From: Ancistrus triradiatus | Lineage: Eukaryota > Chordata > Actinopteri > Siluriformes > Loricariidae | Direction of reading: 5' to 3' | Assembly: GCA_025084515.1 (NCBI GenBank) | Contig: JAJAGP010000768.1 | Coordinates: 124,001-188,000 of the forward strand | DNA: 64,000 nt | Shown here: positions 1 through 10,792 of the stretch, one piece after another | How the letters are laid out: every line of letters starts with the position of its first letter | Position numbering within the stretch: the stretch's first letter is position 1 | Program-made: the position numbers and the translations under genes | The notes under the pieces: generated by a model | The model's database searches: none | What the model saw: only the letters and a program-made list of their open reading frames with translations | What the model was told of the DNA's origin: nothing

Positions 1-345
1 GATCTGTGTTAGTTAGGAGCGCCTTCTTTTTCCATGGGCGCTAATGCCGACCCCTATGCCACAGTTGCTTCCACCTACCCCTACGCCATGGCCTCTGCTG
101 CCGACCCCTGCGCCACGGTCCTCCCTTTATCTGCCAGTGCCGAGCTCCACCCCTGAGCTGCTCGCAACTAGCTGTGATCTCGCCCAGGTCAAACTGAGTC
201 CTGATTCTCACTCATGCTGGCCCGCCCTCCCTTAGAGTGTGAATCCCCAGTGTGCCACACACTCAACCCTGAGCATACCCAGCAGGCCAGGGGAGGTTTC
301 ACATGCACTTAGGGGTTTCTTGAGCCACCCCTGGATGGAGAGTAC
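1..345 (+). mobile_element. 3' internal end of an LTR element (partial)
   Basis: The stretch is C/T-rich and low in complexity, with recurring Pro-Thr-Pro and Ser-Ser type codons, like the repeat-rich internal regions of the small LTR elements at 7.1-8.1 and 58.2-60.2 kb. It runs directly into a sequence resembling an LTR, with purine-rich GGATGGAGAG (333-342) just before it as a possible polypurine tract. No intact reading frame is seen. The rest of the element lies left of the window. The assignment rests on context and composition. Confidence 0.4.
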
Positions 346-1218
346 TATCACGAGCCCCACCTGCGCCACTAGAGAACAGTGTCGGCTCGTTATTCACTCC
401 GCTACTGGTACAGCATTGCGATTGTGCTTGTGCCAGGCTTAATGGGCACTTATTGCTTTATTGGCAACACCTGGGGGCTTGGGTACTTAAGAGCATGCCT
501 GAGCACCATCGGGTGTCGCAGCCTTACATTAGACAAGTGTTGATAGAGACCTCACTAGTCTCTTGCATGCCGTGGCATTCGCCTTTTTATCTTTCAAGCG
601 TCCGGCATCCATGTAATGCTGCTTTACGCAGTACCATTACATGCCTCGTCACCGCATCTGGATTGTGGTGTGTTGGGCCGATATGTGATACGCTTGCATG
701 CTTCCTGGGTCCTCCAGGAATCTACAAAGCAGCTCCACTGAGCGCCATGCTTTCTCCCAGCTCCACTTACACCAATTTAATTCATTTGATCATGTCCGTT
801 TATTCGCTTCCACGCCATGAGTGCTCAGCTCCATCGATTGTTTAAAAGCAGATACATTAGTTCGACCACGCCTTCTCTTTCCACTTTTTCCCTCATGCTC
901 GCCATCAGCACGTTCATATTGGCATTGCTGTTTCCCCCCCGTTTCAATTCATTTTCGTCAGCACTTACTCTTTTTGAGTCCACTTTAGTGTGGTGCCTTG
1001 GTCTAGAGCAACAGACCCTGATGTTGGTGATCGGGGTTCTATTCCCAACTGCCAGCCAATATAGGTGCAGCTTCAGTTTCTTTTCATTTGTTTTGTTTCT
1101 TTTCATTTTATTTAAACTTTGGTTTACCCTTTCCATTTGGAACTAACTGTGATTGGGTCCTATAAATGTATCTTTGCTTTATACGGGTTGCCAGTTTTTA
1201 TATAAGCAAACCATAACA
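346..1218 (+). repeat. LTR, tRNA-module family (3' LTR of a partial element)
   Basis: This aligns by eye with the solo LTR at 61803-62874. Shared landmarks in the same order are the CACTAGAG-GTCAGTGT-like start, a TATA-like TACTTAAGAGC (about 488) followed by CCTGAG, the tRNA-like module, an ATTGGGTCCTA-type segment and the terminal CCATAACA. The first base pair is TA rather than TG, probably a mutation. It is flanked on the right by L2 3' sequence, so the element seems to have inserted into an L2 copy; the other flank is outside the window and no target duplication can be tested. Confidence 0.5.
985..1050 (+). other. tRNA-like module in LTR (A/B box-like)
   Basis: An A-box-like TGGTCTAGAGC (999-1009) is followed by a B-box-like GGTTCTATTCC (1035-1045). 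The B box differs from the pol III consensus GGTTCGANTCC at one position. Start-to-start spacing is 36 nt, shorter than in a real tRNA. No acceptor stem is evident, so this is not a functional tRNA gene. The same module sits at the same relative place in the other LTRs of this family. Confidence 0.5.
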
Positions 1219-2095
1219 AATAGCAAATAACGTAAATAAATAGTAAATAAATAAACGCAGGCTTTTGACTAGATTTAGGCTGGGATGCATGGCTTGGGTC
1301 ACTGGGGCTGAAGTCTGGAGTCATGTCTGGCCTGCCTGCCTTATCTGTTAGCCAGGAGTGTCGGGTGGGCGGTCTGGCTGAACTGGGCTTTGGTCCTCTT
1401 GATCTTGACTCATGCATCCTTGCCTTAGACTATGGGAAGAGCTGGGGGTTCATAGTCAAAGCGTCGTGATCAGAGACGTTGGGTTGCTGTCTTCTGCCTC
1501 CTGTGGGGTTGCCGATGTCTCAAGTGATGCCTCTTGGCTGCGCTACCTACCAGTTCTCCTCTTTCTAGCTATGCTGCTATAGCTAGTGCTGCTGGGGTCT
1601 CATGCCACACATGGCATCAGTGATAATAGACAATGTGCTCTTAATCAATAACTAATTACATTTTCTGTTTTCTCCCCGAGCTGTGTTCCGGTACCAGTTC
1701 CTGCCCCACACATGATGTTCATCTGCTTCAGCTTCACTCAAGCTGCTTTCGTCATAAGTTCCAGCCCACTCATACCCAGGCCACTTAAGGCCAATATGCA
1801 TATTTCACATTTTATTTGAAGTATGACTCCATGACTTTAGTTTCATTCTTACATTTATCATCTACGCCGCCCAAGGAGGTTGGGCCCCTTTCTGAGTCTT
1901 GGTCCTCCCAAGGTTTCTTCCTCATAGCACTTAGGGAGCTTTTCCTTGCCACTGTCGCCCTAGGCTTGCTCAATTTGGGATTGGACGTAGATATTAGGAG
2001 ATAATCTAAACTTGTAAAGTTGCTTTGAGACAGTGCTCCACTGTAAAAAGCGCTATATAAATAGACCTGACTTGACTTGACTTGACTTGACTATC
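1219..2095 (+). mobile_element. L2-type LINE, 3' UTR fragment
   Basis: This matches the 3' UTR of the full-length L2 at 26.98-27.97 kb over long stretches, including CGCCCAAGGAGGTTGGG, the TCTTGGTCCTCCCAAGGTTTC block and the terminal AAAAAGCGCTATATAAATA. It ends in a CTTGA-type tandem tail (2066-2092). The tail is the usual 3' end of fish L2/CR1-group LINEs. No coding sequence is present; the 5' part is separated by the LTR element at the window edge. Confidence 0.8.
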
Positions 2096-2220
2096 ACTTT
2101 CACAAAGTAAATAAAGTGCCTATCACAAAGTGCCTAACTCTCTCTCTCTGAGCATCATTTGCGTTTTTATGGACAATGTTCCTTGAAAAAAATCAATCAA
2201 TATAACTTTTATATTATATA

Positions 2221-3766
2221 CAGTGGTGCTTGAAAGTTTGTGAACTCTTTAGAATTTTCTATATCTCTGCATATATATGACCTAAAACATCATCAGATTT
2301 TCACACAAGTCCTGAAAGTTGCTAAAGAGAACCCAGTTAAACAAATGGGACAAAAATATTAGACTTGGTCATTTATTTCTTGAGGAAAATTATCCAACAT
2401 TAATGAGCGGCAAAAGTATGTGAACCTCTGCTTTCAGTATCTAGTGTGACCCCCCTGTACAGCACAACCGTAGCTAAACGCTTCCTGTAACTGTTGATCA
2501 GTCCTGCACACCGGCTTGGAGGAATATAAGTCCATTCCTCCATACAGAACAGCTTCAACTCTGGGATGTTGGTGGATTTCCTCGCATTAACTGCTCGCTT
2601 CAGGTCCTTCCACAGCTCGCTTCAGGTCCTTCCACAACATTTCGATTGGATTAAGGTCAGGGCTTTGACTTGGCCATTCCAAAACATTAACTTTATTTTT
2701 CTTTAACCATTCTTTGGTAGAACAACTTGTGTGCTTAGGGTCGTTGTCTTGCTGTACATTCTTTTGAGATTCAGTTCATGGACAGATGTCCTGACATTTT
2801 CCTTTAGAATTATCTGATACAATTCAGAATTCATTGTTCCATCAATGATGGCAAGCCATCATGGCTCAGATGCAGCAAAACAGGCCCAAACCATGATACC
2901 ACCACCACCATGTTTCACATATGGGATTAGGTTCTTATGTTGGAATGCAGTATTTTCCTTTCTCCAAACATAACGCTTTTCTTTTAATCAAAAAGTTCTA
3001 TTTTGGTCTCATCTGTCCACAAAACATTCTTCCAGTAGCCTTCTGTCTTGTCCATGTGATCTTTAGCAAACTGCAGATGAGCAGCAATGTTCTTTTTGGA
3101 GAGCAGTGACTTTCTCCTTTCAACCCTGTCATGCACACCATTGTTGTTCAGTGTTCTTCTGATGGTAGATTCATGAACATTAACATTAGCCAATGTGAGA
3201 AAGGCCGTCAGTTGCTTAGAACTTGGGGTCCTATGTGACTTCACCGACTATTACACGCCTTGGTCTTGGAGTGATCTTTGTTGGTCGACCACTCCTGGGA
3301 AGGGTAACAATGGTCTTGAATTTCCTCCATTTGTAAACTTTTCCATCCTGATGAGCATCAACAACACTTTTTTGGAGGTCCTCAGAAATCTCCTTTGTTC
3401 ATGCCATGATACACTTCCACAAACATGTTTTGTGAAGAGCAGACTTTGATAGATCCCTGTTCTTTAAATAAAACAGGGTGCCCACTCACACTTGATTGTC
3501 ACGCCATTGACTGAAAACACCTAACTCTAATTTCACTTCCAAATTAACTGCTAATCCTAGAGGTTCACATACTTTTGACATTCACTAATATGTAATATTG
3601 GATAATTTTCCTCAATAATGACCAAGTATAATATTATTGTCTCATTTGTTTAACTGGGTTCTCTTTATCTATTTGTAGGACTTGTGTGAAAATCTGATGA
3701 TGTTTTAGGTCATATTTATGCAGAATTATAGAACATACTAAAGGGTTCACAAACTTTCAAGCACTG
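2221..3766 (-). mobile_element. Tc1-like transposon, family 1, copy 1
   Basis: Both ends carry the same long inverted repeat (outermost CAGTGGTGCTTGAAAG on the left and its complement on the right) and are flanked by TA, the Tc1/mariner target duplication. The length of 1546 bp is near the usual 1.5-1.6 kb. The transposase gene runs on the minus strand. A 23-bp segment (GCTCGCTTCAGGTCCTTCCA and neighbours) is tandemly duplicated near 2600-2640. Related copies are at 31217, 39512, 39771 and 55970. Confidence 0.9.
2440..3405 (-). pseudogene. Tc1 transposase pseudogene (family 1)
   Basis: The minus strand encodes recognisable pieces of a Tc1 DD34E transposase. The longest open piece (3244-2984) contains the linker and the first catalytic aspartate in WTDETK. 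The start codon lies near 3405 in the context used by the 40094 copy. The DLNPIE-type C-terminal segment is legible in broken frames around 2640-2660. Frameshifts and stops prevent translation. A functional protein would cut and paste the element by binding the inverted repeats. Confidence 0.75.
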
Positions 3767-3896
3767 TAAATAATATATATGGAATCATTTATGGCATTCA
3801 AATGCACTAGCAATCATAATCAGACATGAAACAATGACTGAATTAACAAATGAACATCATAGTGAGGTCTGAGCATGCTGGTTGGCAGGATATTAA

Positions 3897-4020
3897 TGTC
3901 AAAGTCAGATTTATTTTTATAGCACATTTTACAATGGATTATTGAATCAAAGCAGCTTTACAATTTTCTATTATTTAATGCCAATCACAAATTGAACAAG
4001 CCTAGGGCAACAGTAGACGG
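3897..4020 (-). mobile_element. L2-type LINE 3' tail fragment
   Basis: Read on the minus strand, this gives TTGTAAAGCTGCTTTGA, a TGTAAAATGTGCTAT segment, then AAATAAATCTGACTTTG, matching the last ~100 bases of the L2 copies at 2.0 and 27.9 kb. Only the tail is present, typical of a severely 5'-truncated LINE insertion. Confidence 0.6.
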
Positions 4021-4329
4021 GTTTCCATCCAAACATTCTGCAAATATTATGCGCATTTACAAAATGTCTGCAGAAAATAATGCTGATTAAGTCTTGCTTC
4101 CATCCACTACAGTTATGCGAATAAACAATGACGTATGCTTCCACGAGTATTGGTGGCATTGAAACAAATAAGAATGGAGAAATTTAACTTTAGTTGGAGA
4201 AATTTAACTTTAGTTTTTTTAGTTGAATAATCTTTACAGTCATTTACAATCCTTTTATGGCTTTGTTCAGGGCTGAAATGTCTGTATTGGACCATGTGTC
4301 TTTAACACATCCCACCTCTTCATTCATTC
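4021..4329. other. Intergenic, possible MITE scrap
   Basis: No gene is seen. A GGGTTTCCATCCAAA motif (4019-4033) and a GCTTCCATCCACTAC motif (4100-4114) recall the ends of non-autonomous DNA elements common in fish, but no clear inverted repeat pair was found. A 20-bp unit GAGAAATTTAACTTTAGTTG is tandemly duplicated near 4178-4217. Confidence 0.3.
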
Positions 4330-5020
4330 ATTCACTTATCCACATAATCAGGTAGATTACTGTAAGGACAGGCAGTTACGAGACCAGGAAAATAAAAAGT
4401 TTTCTGCTGGATCCCATGTCACACTGGAATTGCCAGGACAACAACAAATGACAAGATCACCTCACGACCTACCCGCCCAGATGTCTTCCAAGAAATATTT
4501 TCATTCAAAATAAATGGCAAAACGACTGGGACAGTAAGCCCAACAGCAAAGTACACGAAATTGAACCAATCGTAGGGAAATCCTACAATAGGACAGACGG
4601 CCGATTAAACCAGACTATCCTTACAAGATGCCAAATAGGCCACTCAAAACTGACACACAAACACCTCATCTTAGATGAAAATGCCCCAATTTGCCAACTG
4701 TGCAAAGGCCCACTAACCATCAAACTATCCTAACAGACTACAAAGACACACAAAGCACACAAAGCCACAGTAGCGCACAAAGACACAAATTCTTCACTAT
4801 CAACAACATAAAGGACTTATTTAAGACTATCTCACCAGAAAAACTACTAATCTTTCTAACAAACATAAATGTAAAACACCTTATTTGACTTGAATGTTTA
4901 TATATGACCAGTCATGATGTAACCATGTGTATAGATGTAACCCAGTGTGTGTCACTGAAATAGGCACTGATGCTGATAGCAACGTTAAATAAAACCAAAG
5001 AAACAAACAAAACAATCTGT
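4330..5020 (+). mobile_element. I/Nimb-like LINE, 3' end (5'-truncated)
   Basis: The plus strand reads, with interruptions, as the C-terminal part of an I-clade LINE polyprotein: a segment around 4590-4650 giving TRCQIGHSKLTHKHL, then a zinc-knuckle-like CQLCK. In these elements that follows the RNase H domain. A short open frame (4691-4888) ends in a sequence like the usual polyprotein C-terminus. The 3' end has AACGTTAAATAAAACC followed by an AAAC-rich tail. The fragment is non-functional. Clade assignment is from motif recall only. Confidence 0.6.
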
Positions 5021-5049
5021 AAACATATATATATACACACACACATATA

Positions 5050-6100
5050 AAGTGCCTTGCAAAAGTATTCGGCCCCCTTGAACTTTTCAACCTTTCATAA
5101 AGACATGAAATTGTAATTTTTTGTGAAGAATCAACAACAAGTGGGACACAGTCATGAAGTGGAACGAAATTTATTGGATATTTTAAACTTTTTTTTAGAA
5201 ATAAAAAACTGAAAAGTGGGGTGTGCAAAATTATTCGGCCCCTTTACTTTCAGTGCAGCAAACTCACTACAGAAGTTCAGTGAGGATCTCTGAATGATCC
5301 AATGTTGACCTAAATGACTGATGGTGATAAATAGAATCCACCTGTGTGTAATCAAGTCTCCGTATAAATGCACATGCTCTGTGATAGTCTCAGAGTTCTG
5401 TTTAAAGCGCAGAGAGCATCATGAAGACCAAGGAACACACCAGGCAGGTCCGAGATACTGTTGTGGAAAAGTTTAAATCTGGATTTGGATACAAACAGAT
5501 TTCCCAAGCTTTAAACATCTTAAGGAGCACTGTGCAAGCGATTATATTGCAATGGAAGGAGTATCAGACCACTGCAAATCTACCAAGACCCGGCCGTCCT
5601 TCTAAACCTTCAGCTCAAACAAGGAGAAGACTGATCAGAGATGCAGCCAAGAGGCCCATGATCACTCTGGATGAACTGCAGAGATCTACAGCTGAGGTGG
5701 GAGACTCTGTCCATAGGACAACAATTAGTCATACACTGCACAAATCTGGCCTTTATGGAAGAGTGGCAAGAAGAAAGCCATTTCTCAAAGATATCCATAA
5801 AAAATTTGCCACAAGCCACCTGGGAGACACACCAAACATGTGGAAGAAGGTGCTCTGGTCAGACGAACTTTTTGACCACAATGCAAAAGGTTATGTTTGG
5901 CGTAAAAGCAACACAGCTCATCACCCTGAACGCGACCATCCCTACTGTCAAAACATGGTGGTGGCAGCATCATGGTTTTTGCCCTGCTTTTCTTCAGCAG
6001 GGACAGGGACAAAAAAGATGGTTAAATTGATGGGAAGATGGATGGAGCCAAATACAGGACCATTCTGGAAGAAAACATGTTGGAGTCTGCAAAACACCTG
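5050..6100 (+). mobile_element. Tc1-like transposon, family 2, copy A (3'-truncated)
   Basis: The left end reads AAGTGCCTTGCAAAAG, matching the terminal CAGTGCCTTGCAAAAG of copy B at 8761 apart from the first base. The inverted repeat, 5' leader and transposase gene follow in plus orientation. Similarity to copy B stops near 6100, in the middle of the catalytic domain, where a different LTR-type sequence begins; the right inverted repeat is missing. Copy B lies about 2.7 kb away in the opposite orientation. Confidence 0.85.
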
Positions 6101-6101
6101 A
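5421..6101 (+). pseudogene. Tc1 transposase pseudogene (family 2, copy A)
   Basis: The start ATG (5421) gives MKTKEHTRQVRDTVVEKF, the N-terminal helix-turn-helix of this Tc1 family. The paired-type DNA-binding domain and a PGRPSKPSAQTRRR linker (AT-hook-like GRP) follow, then the first catalytic Asp in VLWSDE. From about 5925 the frame shifts and the catalytic core is read in two frames. The region holding the second Asp and the Glu is absent because the element is cut at ~6100. Intact transposases here are about 340 residues; this reaches 226. Confidence 0.85.
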
Positions 6102-6593
6102 TACCTCCACATGTTATGCACCTCCTCGCCGCTGGGAGGCAATTTGGACCGCATCCTTCGTGGTCTCTCACCAGAAGAAGAAACTAGGATCCTTGGACTA
6201 AGTGGATACAGCTGGTTTAGACTGTACTGTAGGGATTTGTTTTGGTTATAGACCTTCTGACTGTGACGATGTTTAACGGTTAATACTGCTTTTGTTTACT
6301 TTGTTTTGTGGCATAGGCCGCTTCCGTGGATCCGTGCCCTGTTCCGGTTCTTTGTGGACTTACGGACTGCTCGTCTTTCCGCGTTTGTTTGGTGTCTGGC
6401 GGTAAGCCCGCATCTGTTTTTGGTGTTGCGGATAGACGGCTTATGTGTGTGCGAGTTGCGGTAGAGCCGCTTATGTTTTATGTTCATTGTTAAAGTCTGT
6501 TTATGTTCGTATGTGGTTATATTTTGTTAAAATAAAGCATGGTTATTTATGTTGAGCCTGTGCTCATCTCCGTTCCTGCCGTGAGGCCCTGTC

Positions 6594-7097
6594 ATGACAG
6601 AAATCCCCGCCGGACCCTGGAGACGGCAGGTTCTCGCGCTACCCTGGTTGGGACAACGTTGGCTGAGCTTCCGGAAAGATTTGGTAACCCCTGTCAATGT
6701 GGCAATTTTTTTCCAGCAATGCTCAGCCTACTTGCGCCAGTTCCCCCATTACAGTGATTTTGATGACCTGGTATTTTATAACTGGCATCTCACAGGCGAA
6801 CCACGCCACTGGGCGGACACCAACTGGTCGAGGCTTATGTTGGGGACCAGTGACCAGCTGGTAGAGAAGCTGTGGGAGAGCTACGGTCTCCCCGTTGAAG
6901 ACCAGCTGAAGTCCTCCAACCGCCCATGTTTGTCCATGTTTGCTGGTAAATTGCAGGAACCCCAACTCACCAGCAACCGGGAGGTACTGGCCAAGCACCG
7001 GTTAGCACATTGTGGCCCTGCTTCTGAGTATGCTACCCATGTGTCTGTGCACGCTGCGCTTGTTAGCTCCGTTAGTGCCCCGAAATACAGTATCTGA
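6594..7097 (+). pseudogene. Gag-like remnant of LTR element A
   Basis: An open frame from ATG 6594 (167 codons) contains a segment resembling the capsid-type core of Ty3/gypsy Gag: FFQQCSAYLRQFP followed by LTGEPRHWADTNW, corresponding to the usual xxLLQCxLYF ... LxGxALxWAxxxW pattern. The same layout is seen in the Gag of the chromovirus at 18.0 kb and in LTR element B. There is no zinc knuckle. The frame then runs into the repeat region. Capsid assembly function is known for the family; for this copy it is doubtful. Confidence 0.55.
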
Positions 7098-8140
7098 TTC
7101 GCTAGCGCCGGATAACCCCATTATTAGGTATGTTAACTTTGTTTTTGAGTTTGCTAGCCATATAACTGTGCACACTACATGTAACTGTGTCGTTAGCTCA
7201 GTTGAGGAGCTGATAGTGCCCTGTAACACAGTATCTGAGCCACGTAGCTCAGTACCTCAGCCGATAGCGTTCAATAGCCCTGTATTTGAGCATGTTAGCT
7301 TAGTACCTGACCCGTTGGCACTGACAAGCTCTGTATCTAAATAGTTCTGCTCAGTACAGAGGTCCAAAGCGTCGCTCGGCTCCGTATCTGAGCCCGCCGC
7401 GCCCTATAGTTCCATATCAGAGCATGTTGGTGCTGTACCTGAGTTCATTAGTTCCATGTCTGAATTATTAGTATCATATAGTTCCGTATCCGACCATGCT
7501 GTGTCCTCTGGTTCCATAGTCGAGCATGTTAGCTCCAATCCTGAGTTTGTTGGTTCCGTGTCTGAATTGTTAGCTTCGTATAGTTCCATATCCATGCGCA
7601 CCACGCCCTCTGGTTCCATTGTCGAACACATTAGCTCTGTTCCTGAGTTTGTTGGTTCCTTGTCTGAATTGTTATCATCACCTGATTCCGTGTCCAAGCA
7701 CACTGCATTTCTTAGTTTTGTAACCGAGCATGTGAGCTCTGAATCTTAACTTGTAGGTACCGTCGGTGGCACCAACGCATCGTACATTAGAGTCGTGTGG
7801 TTCTGTATCCGAGGATGCTGCGCCTGTTAGTTTTGTATCTGAGCATGTTAGCTCCGTATCTGAATTCGTTAGCTCTGTATCTGAGCATGGTAGCCCAGTA
7901 CAGAGGTCCGCTATGCCGCTCGATTCCATACCTGAACTCGTCACGCAACTTAGCCCCGTACCTGAATTGGATGCACAACTATGTACCATATCTGAGTTTG
8001 TAGCACCTCGTAGTTACGTGTCTGATCATGTTAGGTCTGCTTCTGAAAATGTCATGTCTCTTATTTCTGTACCTGAGAATGATGCGCCTCTTAGTTCTGT
8101 ACCCGAACGAGACATGACCTTCAGTAAGTTATCCGAGTAA
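7098..8140 (+). repeat. Degenerate 21-bp peptide-coding repeats of element A
   Basis: A 21-bp unit of the form GTATCTGAGCATGTTAGCTC plus one base recurs many times with variation, coding a 7-residue VSEHVSS-like repeat. Three open segments carry it (7012-7344, 7456-7749, 7766-8140) in different frames, so the array is frameshifted or interrupted. The product would be Ser/Val/Glu-rich and low in complexity. No known domain is recognised. Confidence 0.65.
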
Positions 8141-8578
8141 GTTGCGCTGACCCCAGTGCCACGGACTTTTGCGCTGGTCCCGGCGCACCAGAAGAAGAGG
8201 CTAAGGCCCTTGGACTAAGTGGATACAGCTTGTTTAGACTGTATATAGCAGGGCCCTAGCTCTAGAACGCCGCAGGGATTTATTTTGGTCATAGACCTTC
8301 TGACTGTGCCGACATATGGTGGTTAATACTGCTTTTGTTTACTTTGTTTTGTGGCATATACCACTTCTGTGGATTCATGCCCTAAATCCGGTTCTCTGTG
8401 AATTTATGGACTGCTCATCTTTCTGCGTTTCTTTGCTGTGTTGCGGTAAGCACGCTTCTGTTTTTTTGGTGTTGTGGATAGATGTTCGTATGACTTATGT
8501 TCGTATATGGTTATGTTTCATTAAAATAAAGCATGGTTATTTATATTGAGCCCCGTCTCCTTCCTCCCATGATGTATT

Positions 8579-8760
<182 letters not shown>

Positions 8761-8966
8761 CAGTGCCTTGCAAAAGTATTCGGCCCCCTTGAACTTTTCA
8801 ACCTGTTGCCACATTTCAGGCTTTAAACATAAAGATATGAAATTGTAATTTTTTGTGAAGAATCAACAACAAGTGAGACACAATCATGAAGTGGAACGAA
8901 ATTTATTGGATATTTTAAATAAAAAACTGAAAAGTGGGGCGTGCAAAATTATTCGGCCCCCTGGCG

Positions 8967-9939
8967 TTAATACTTTGTAGCGCCATCTTTTGCTGCGATT
9001 ACAGCTGCAAGTTGCTTGGGGTATGTTTTTATCAGTTTTGCACATTGAGAGAATGAAATTTTTGCCCATTCTTCCTTGCAAAATAGCTCCAGCTCAGTGA
9101 GGTTGGATGGAGAGCTTTTGTGAACAGCAGTTTTCAGCTCTTTCCACAGATTCTCGATTGGATTCAGGTCTGGACTTTGACTTGGCCATTCTAACACCTG
9201 GATACGTTTATTTGTGAACCATTCCATTGTAGATTTTGCTTTATGTTTCAGATCATTGTCTTGTTGAAAGATAAATCTCCGTCCCAGTCTCAGGTTTTGC
9301 AGACTCCAACAGGTTTTCTTCCAAAATCTTCTTACCATCAATTTTAACCATCTTCCCTGTCCCTGCTGAAGAAAAGCAGGCCCAAACCATGATGCTGCCA
9401 CCACCATGTTTGACAATGGGGATGGTGCGTTCAGGGTGATGAGCTGTGTTGCTTTTACGCCAAACATAACCTTTTGCATTGTGACCAAAAAGTTCGTCTG
9501 ACCAGAGCACCTTCTTCCACATGTTTGGTGTGTCTCCCAGGAGGCTTGTGGCAAACTTTTTATGGATATCTTTGAGAAATGGCTTTCTTCTTGCCACTCT
9601 TCCATAAAGGCCAGATTTGTGCAGTGTACAACTGATTGTTGTCCTATGGACAGAGTCTCCCACCTCAGCTGTAGATCTCTGCAGTTCATCCAGAGTGATC
9701 ATGGGCCTCTTGGCTGCATCTCTGATCAGTCTTCTCCTTGTTTGAGCTGAAAGTTTAGAGGGACGGCCAGGTATTGGTAGATTTGCAGTGGTTTGATACT
9801 CCTTCCATTTCAATATGATCGCTTGCACAGTGCTCCTTGAGATGTTTAAAGCTTGGGAAATCTTTTTGTATCCAAATCCGGCTTTAAACTTCTCCACAAC
9901 AGTATCTCGGACCTGCCTGGTGTGTTCCTTGGTCTTCAT
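8967..9939 (-). pseudogene. Tc1 transposase, one frameshift (family 2, copy B)
   Basis: The start codon at 9939 gives the same N-terminus as copy A. Two overlapping frames (9939-9253 and 9689-8967) together cover the family: helix-turn-helix, GRPSKLSAQTRRR linker, first Asp in VLWSDE, second Asp in FQQDNDLKH, and Glu in DLNPIENLW. They are joined by a single shift near 9290, so the reading frame is broken once but all three catalytic residues remain. The residue after NDL differs from the more usual NDPKH. The family performs DNA cut-and-paste transposition in the nucleus. Confidence 0.9.
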
Positions 9940-9956
9940 GATGCTCTCTGCACTTT

Positions 9957-9990
9957 AAACAGAACTCTGAGACTATCACAGAGCATGTGC
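9957..9990 (+). repeat. 34-bp target-site duplication, left copy
   Basis: The 34 bases beginning AAACAGAACTCTGAGACTAT and ending GAGCATGTGC are repeated exactly at 10208-10241. In the uninterrupted Tc1 copy A the corresponding sequence (minus strand, about 5368-5405) occurs once. The upstream context TT/AAAC resembles the nick site of L1-type endonucleases. Confidence 0.85.
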
Positions 9991-10207
9991 CAACGCGGGG
10001 GAAAGCGGTTCTGTGTCTGTGAATGTGCCCAAGCAATAAAGAAAATACACGTTTCAAAAACGTATCTCCACAAAACAGTATCTCAAATAAGGGCCCAGAG
10101 CGGCTGAGCCAGAGCCGGTTGTGTTTGGGGGGTTCCTTGGCCTTTGTCTGCCTGTGCAGATGCTTTCTGCTATCCTTCGCTTTTAAAAAAAATTAAATTA
10201 ATTAAAA
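9991..10207 (+). mobile_element. 217-bp retroposed insert of unknown source
   Basis: A non-Tc1 segment with an A-rich 3' end (about 10183-10207) lies between exact 34-bp duplications inside the 5' leader of Tc1 copy B. This layout fits target-primed reverse transcription of an RNA carried by a LINE machinery. The body starts CAACGCGGGGGAAAGCGG and includes an AATAAAG. I compared it from memory with common small RNAs (U1, U4, 7SK, U3, vault) and saw no match. It could be a 5'-truncated mRNA copy, a SINE or a LINE end. Confidence 0.6.
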
Positions 10208-10241
10208 AAACAGAACTCTGAGACTATCACAGAGCATGTGC
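10208..10241 (+). repeat. 34-bp target-site duplication, right copy
   Basis: Identical to 9957-9990. The first three A residues cannot be distinguished from the A-rich tail of the insert, so the true duplication may be 31-34 bp. Confidence 0.85.
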
Positions 10242-10583
10242 ATTTTTACGGAGACTTTATTACACACAGGTGGATTCTATTTATCATCATCAGTCATTTA
10301 GGTCAACACTGGATCATTCAGAGATCCTCGCTGAACTTCTGGAGTGAGTTTGCTGCACTGAAAGTAAAGGGGCCGAATAATTTTGCACGCCCCACTTTTC
10401 AGTTTTTTATTTCTAAAAAAAGTTTAAAATATCCAATAAATTTCATTCCACTTCACGATTGTGTCCCACTTGTTGTTGATTCTTCACAAAAAATTACAAT
10501 TTCACATCTTTATGTTTGTAGCCTGAAATGTGGCAAAAGGTTGAAAAGTTCAAGGGGGCCGAATACTTTCGGAAGGCACTGTA

Positions 10584-10584
10584 C

Positions 10585-10633
<49 letters not shown>

Positions 10634-10636
10634 ACA
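10584..10636. repeat. CA/TA microsatellite
   Basis: A short CACACA run is followed by a TA tract between two Tc1 elements. TA-rich DNA is a natural target for Tc1 insertion. Confidence 0.9.
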
Positions 10637-10792
10637 CACTGCTCAAAAAAATAAAGAGAACACTCAAATAACAGATCCTAGATCTGAATGAATGGAATAT
10701 TGTCATTGAATACTTTGCTCTGTACAAAGTTGAATATGCTGACAACAAAATCATGCAAAAATCATCAATGGAAATCAAATTTATTAACCAAT

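Larger units (their letters stand above)
6112..8569 (+). mobile_element. Non-autonomous LTR element A (repeat-rich)
   Basis: Two direct repeats of about 400-480 bp (left roughly 6112-6594, right roughly 8180-8569) share long segments, such as CCTTGGACTAAGTGGATACA, TACTGCTTTTGTTTACTTTG and AATAAAGCATGGTTATTTAT, the last containing a polyadenylation signal. Between them is a short gag-like region and about 1.1 kb of peptide-coding tandem repeats, with no protease, reverse transcriptase or integrase. It interrupts Tc1 copy A on the left and abuts a microsatellite on the right. Outer borders are approximate; no clean target duplication was seen. Confidence 0.65.
8761..10583 (-). mobile_element. 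Tc1-like transposon, family 2, copy B
   Basis: The element is bounded by inverted repeats beginning CAGTGCCTTGCAAAAG and ending in the complement with GAAGGCACTG, with TA on both flanks. The transposase gene is on the minus strand. Without the 251-bp insertion (insert plus one copy of its target duplication) it would be about 1.57 kb, the normal size. It is the better-preserved copy of the family seen at 5050. Confidence 0.9.
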
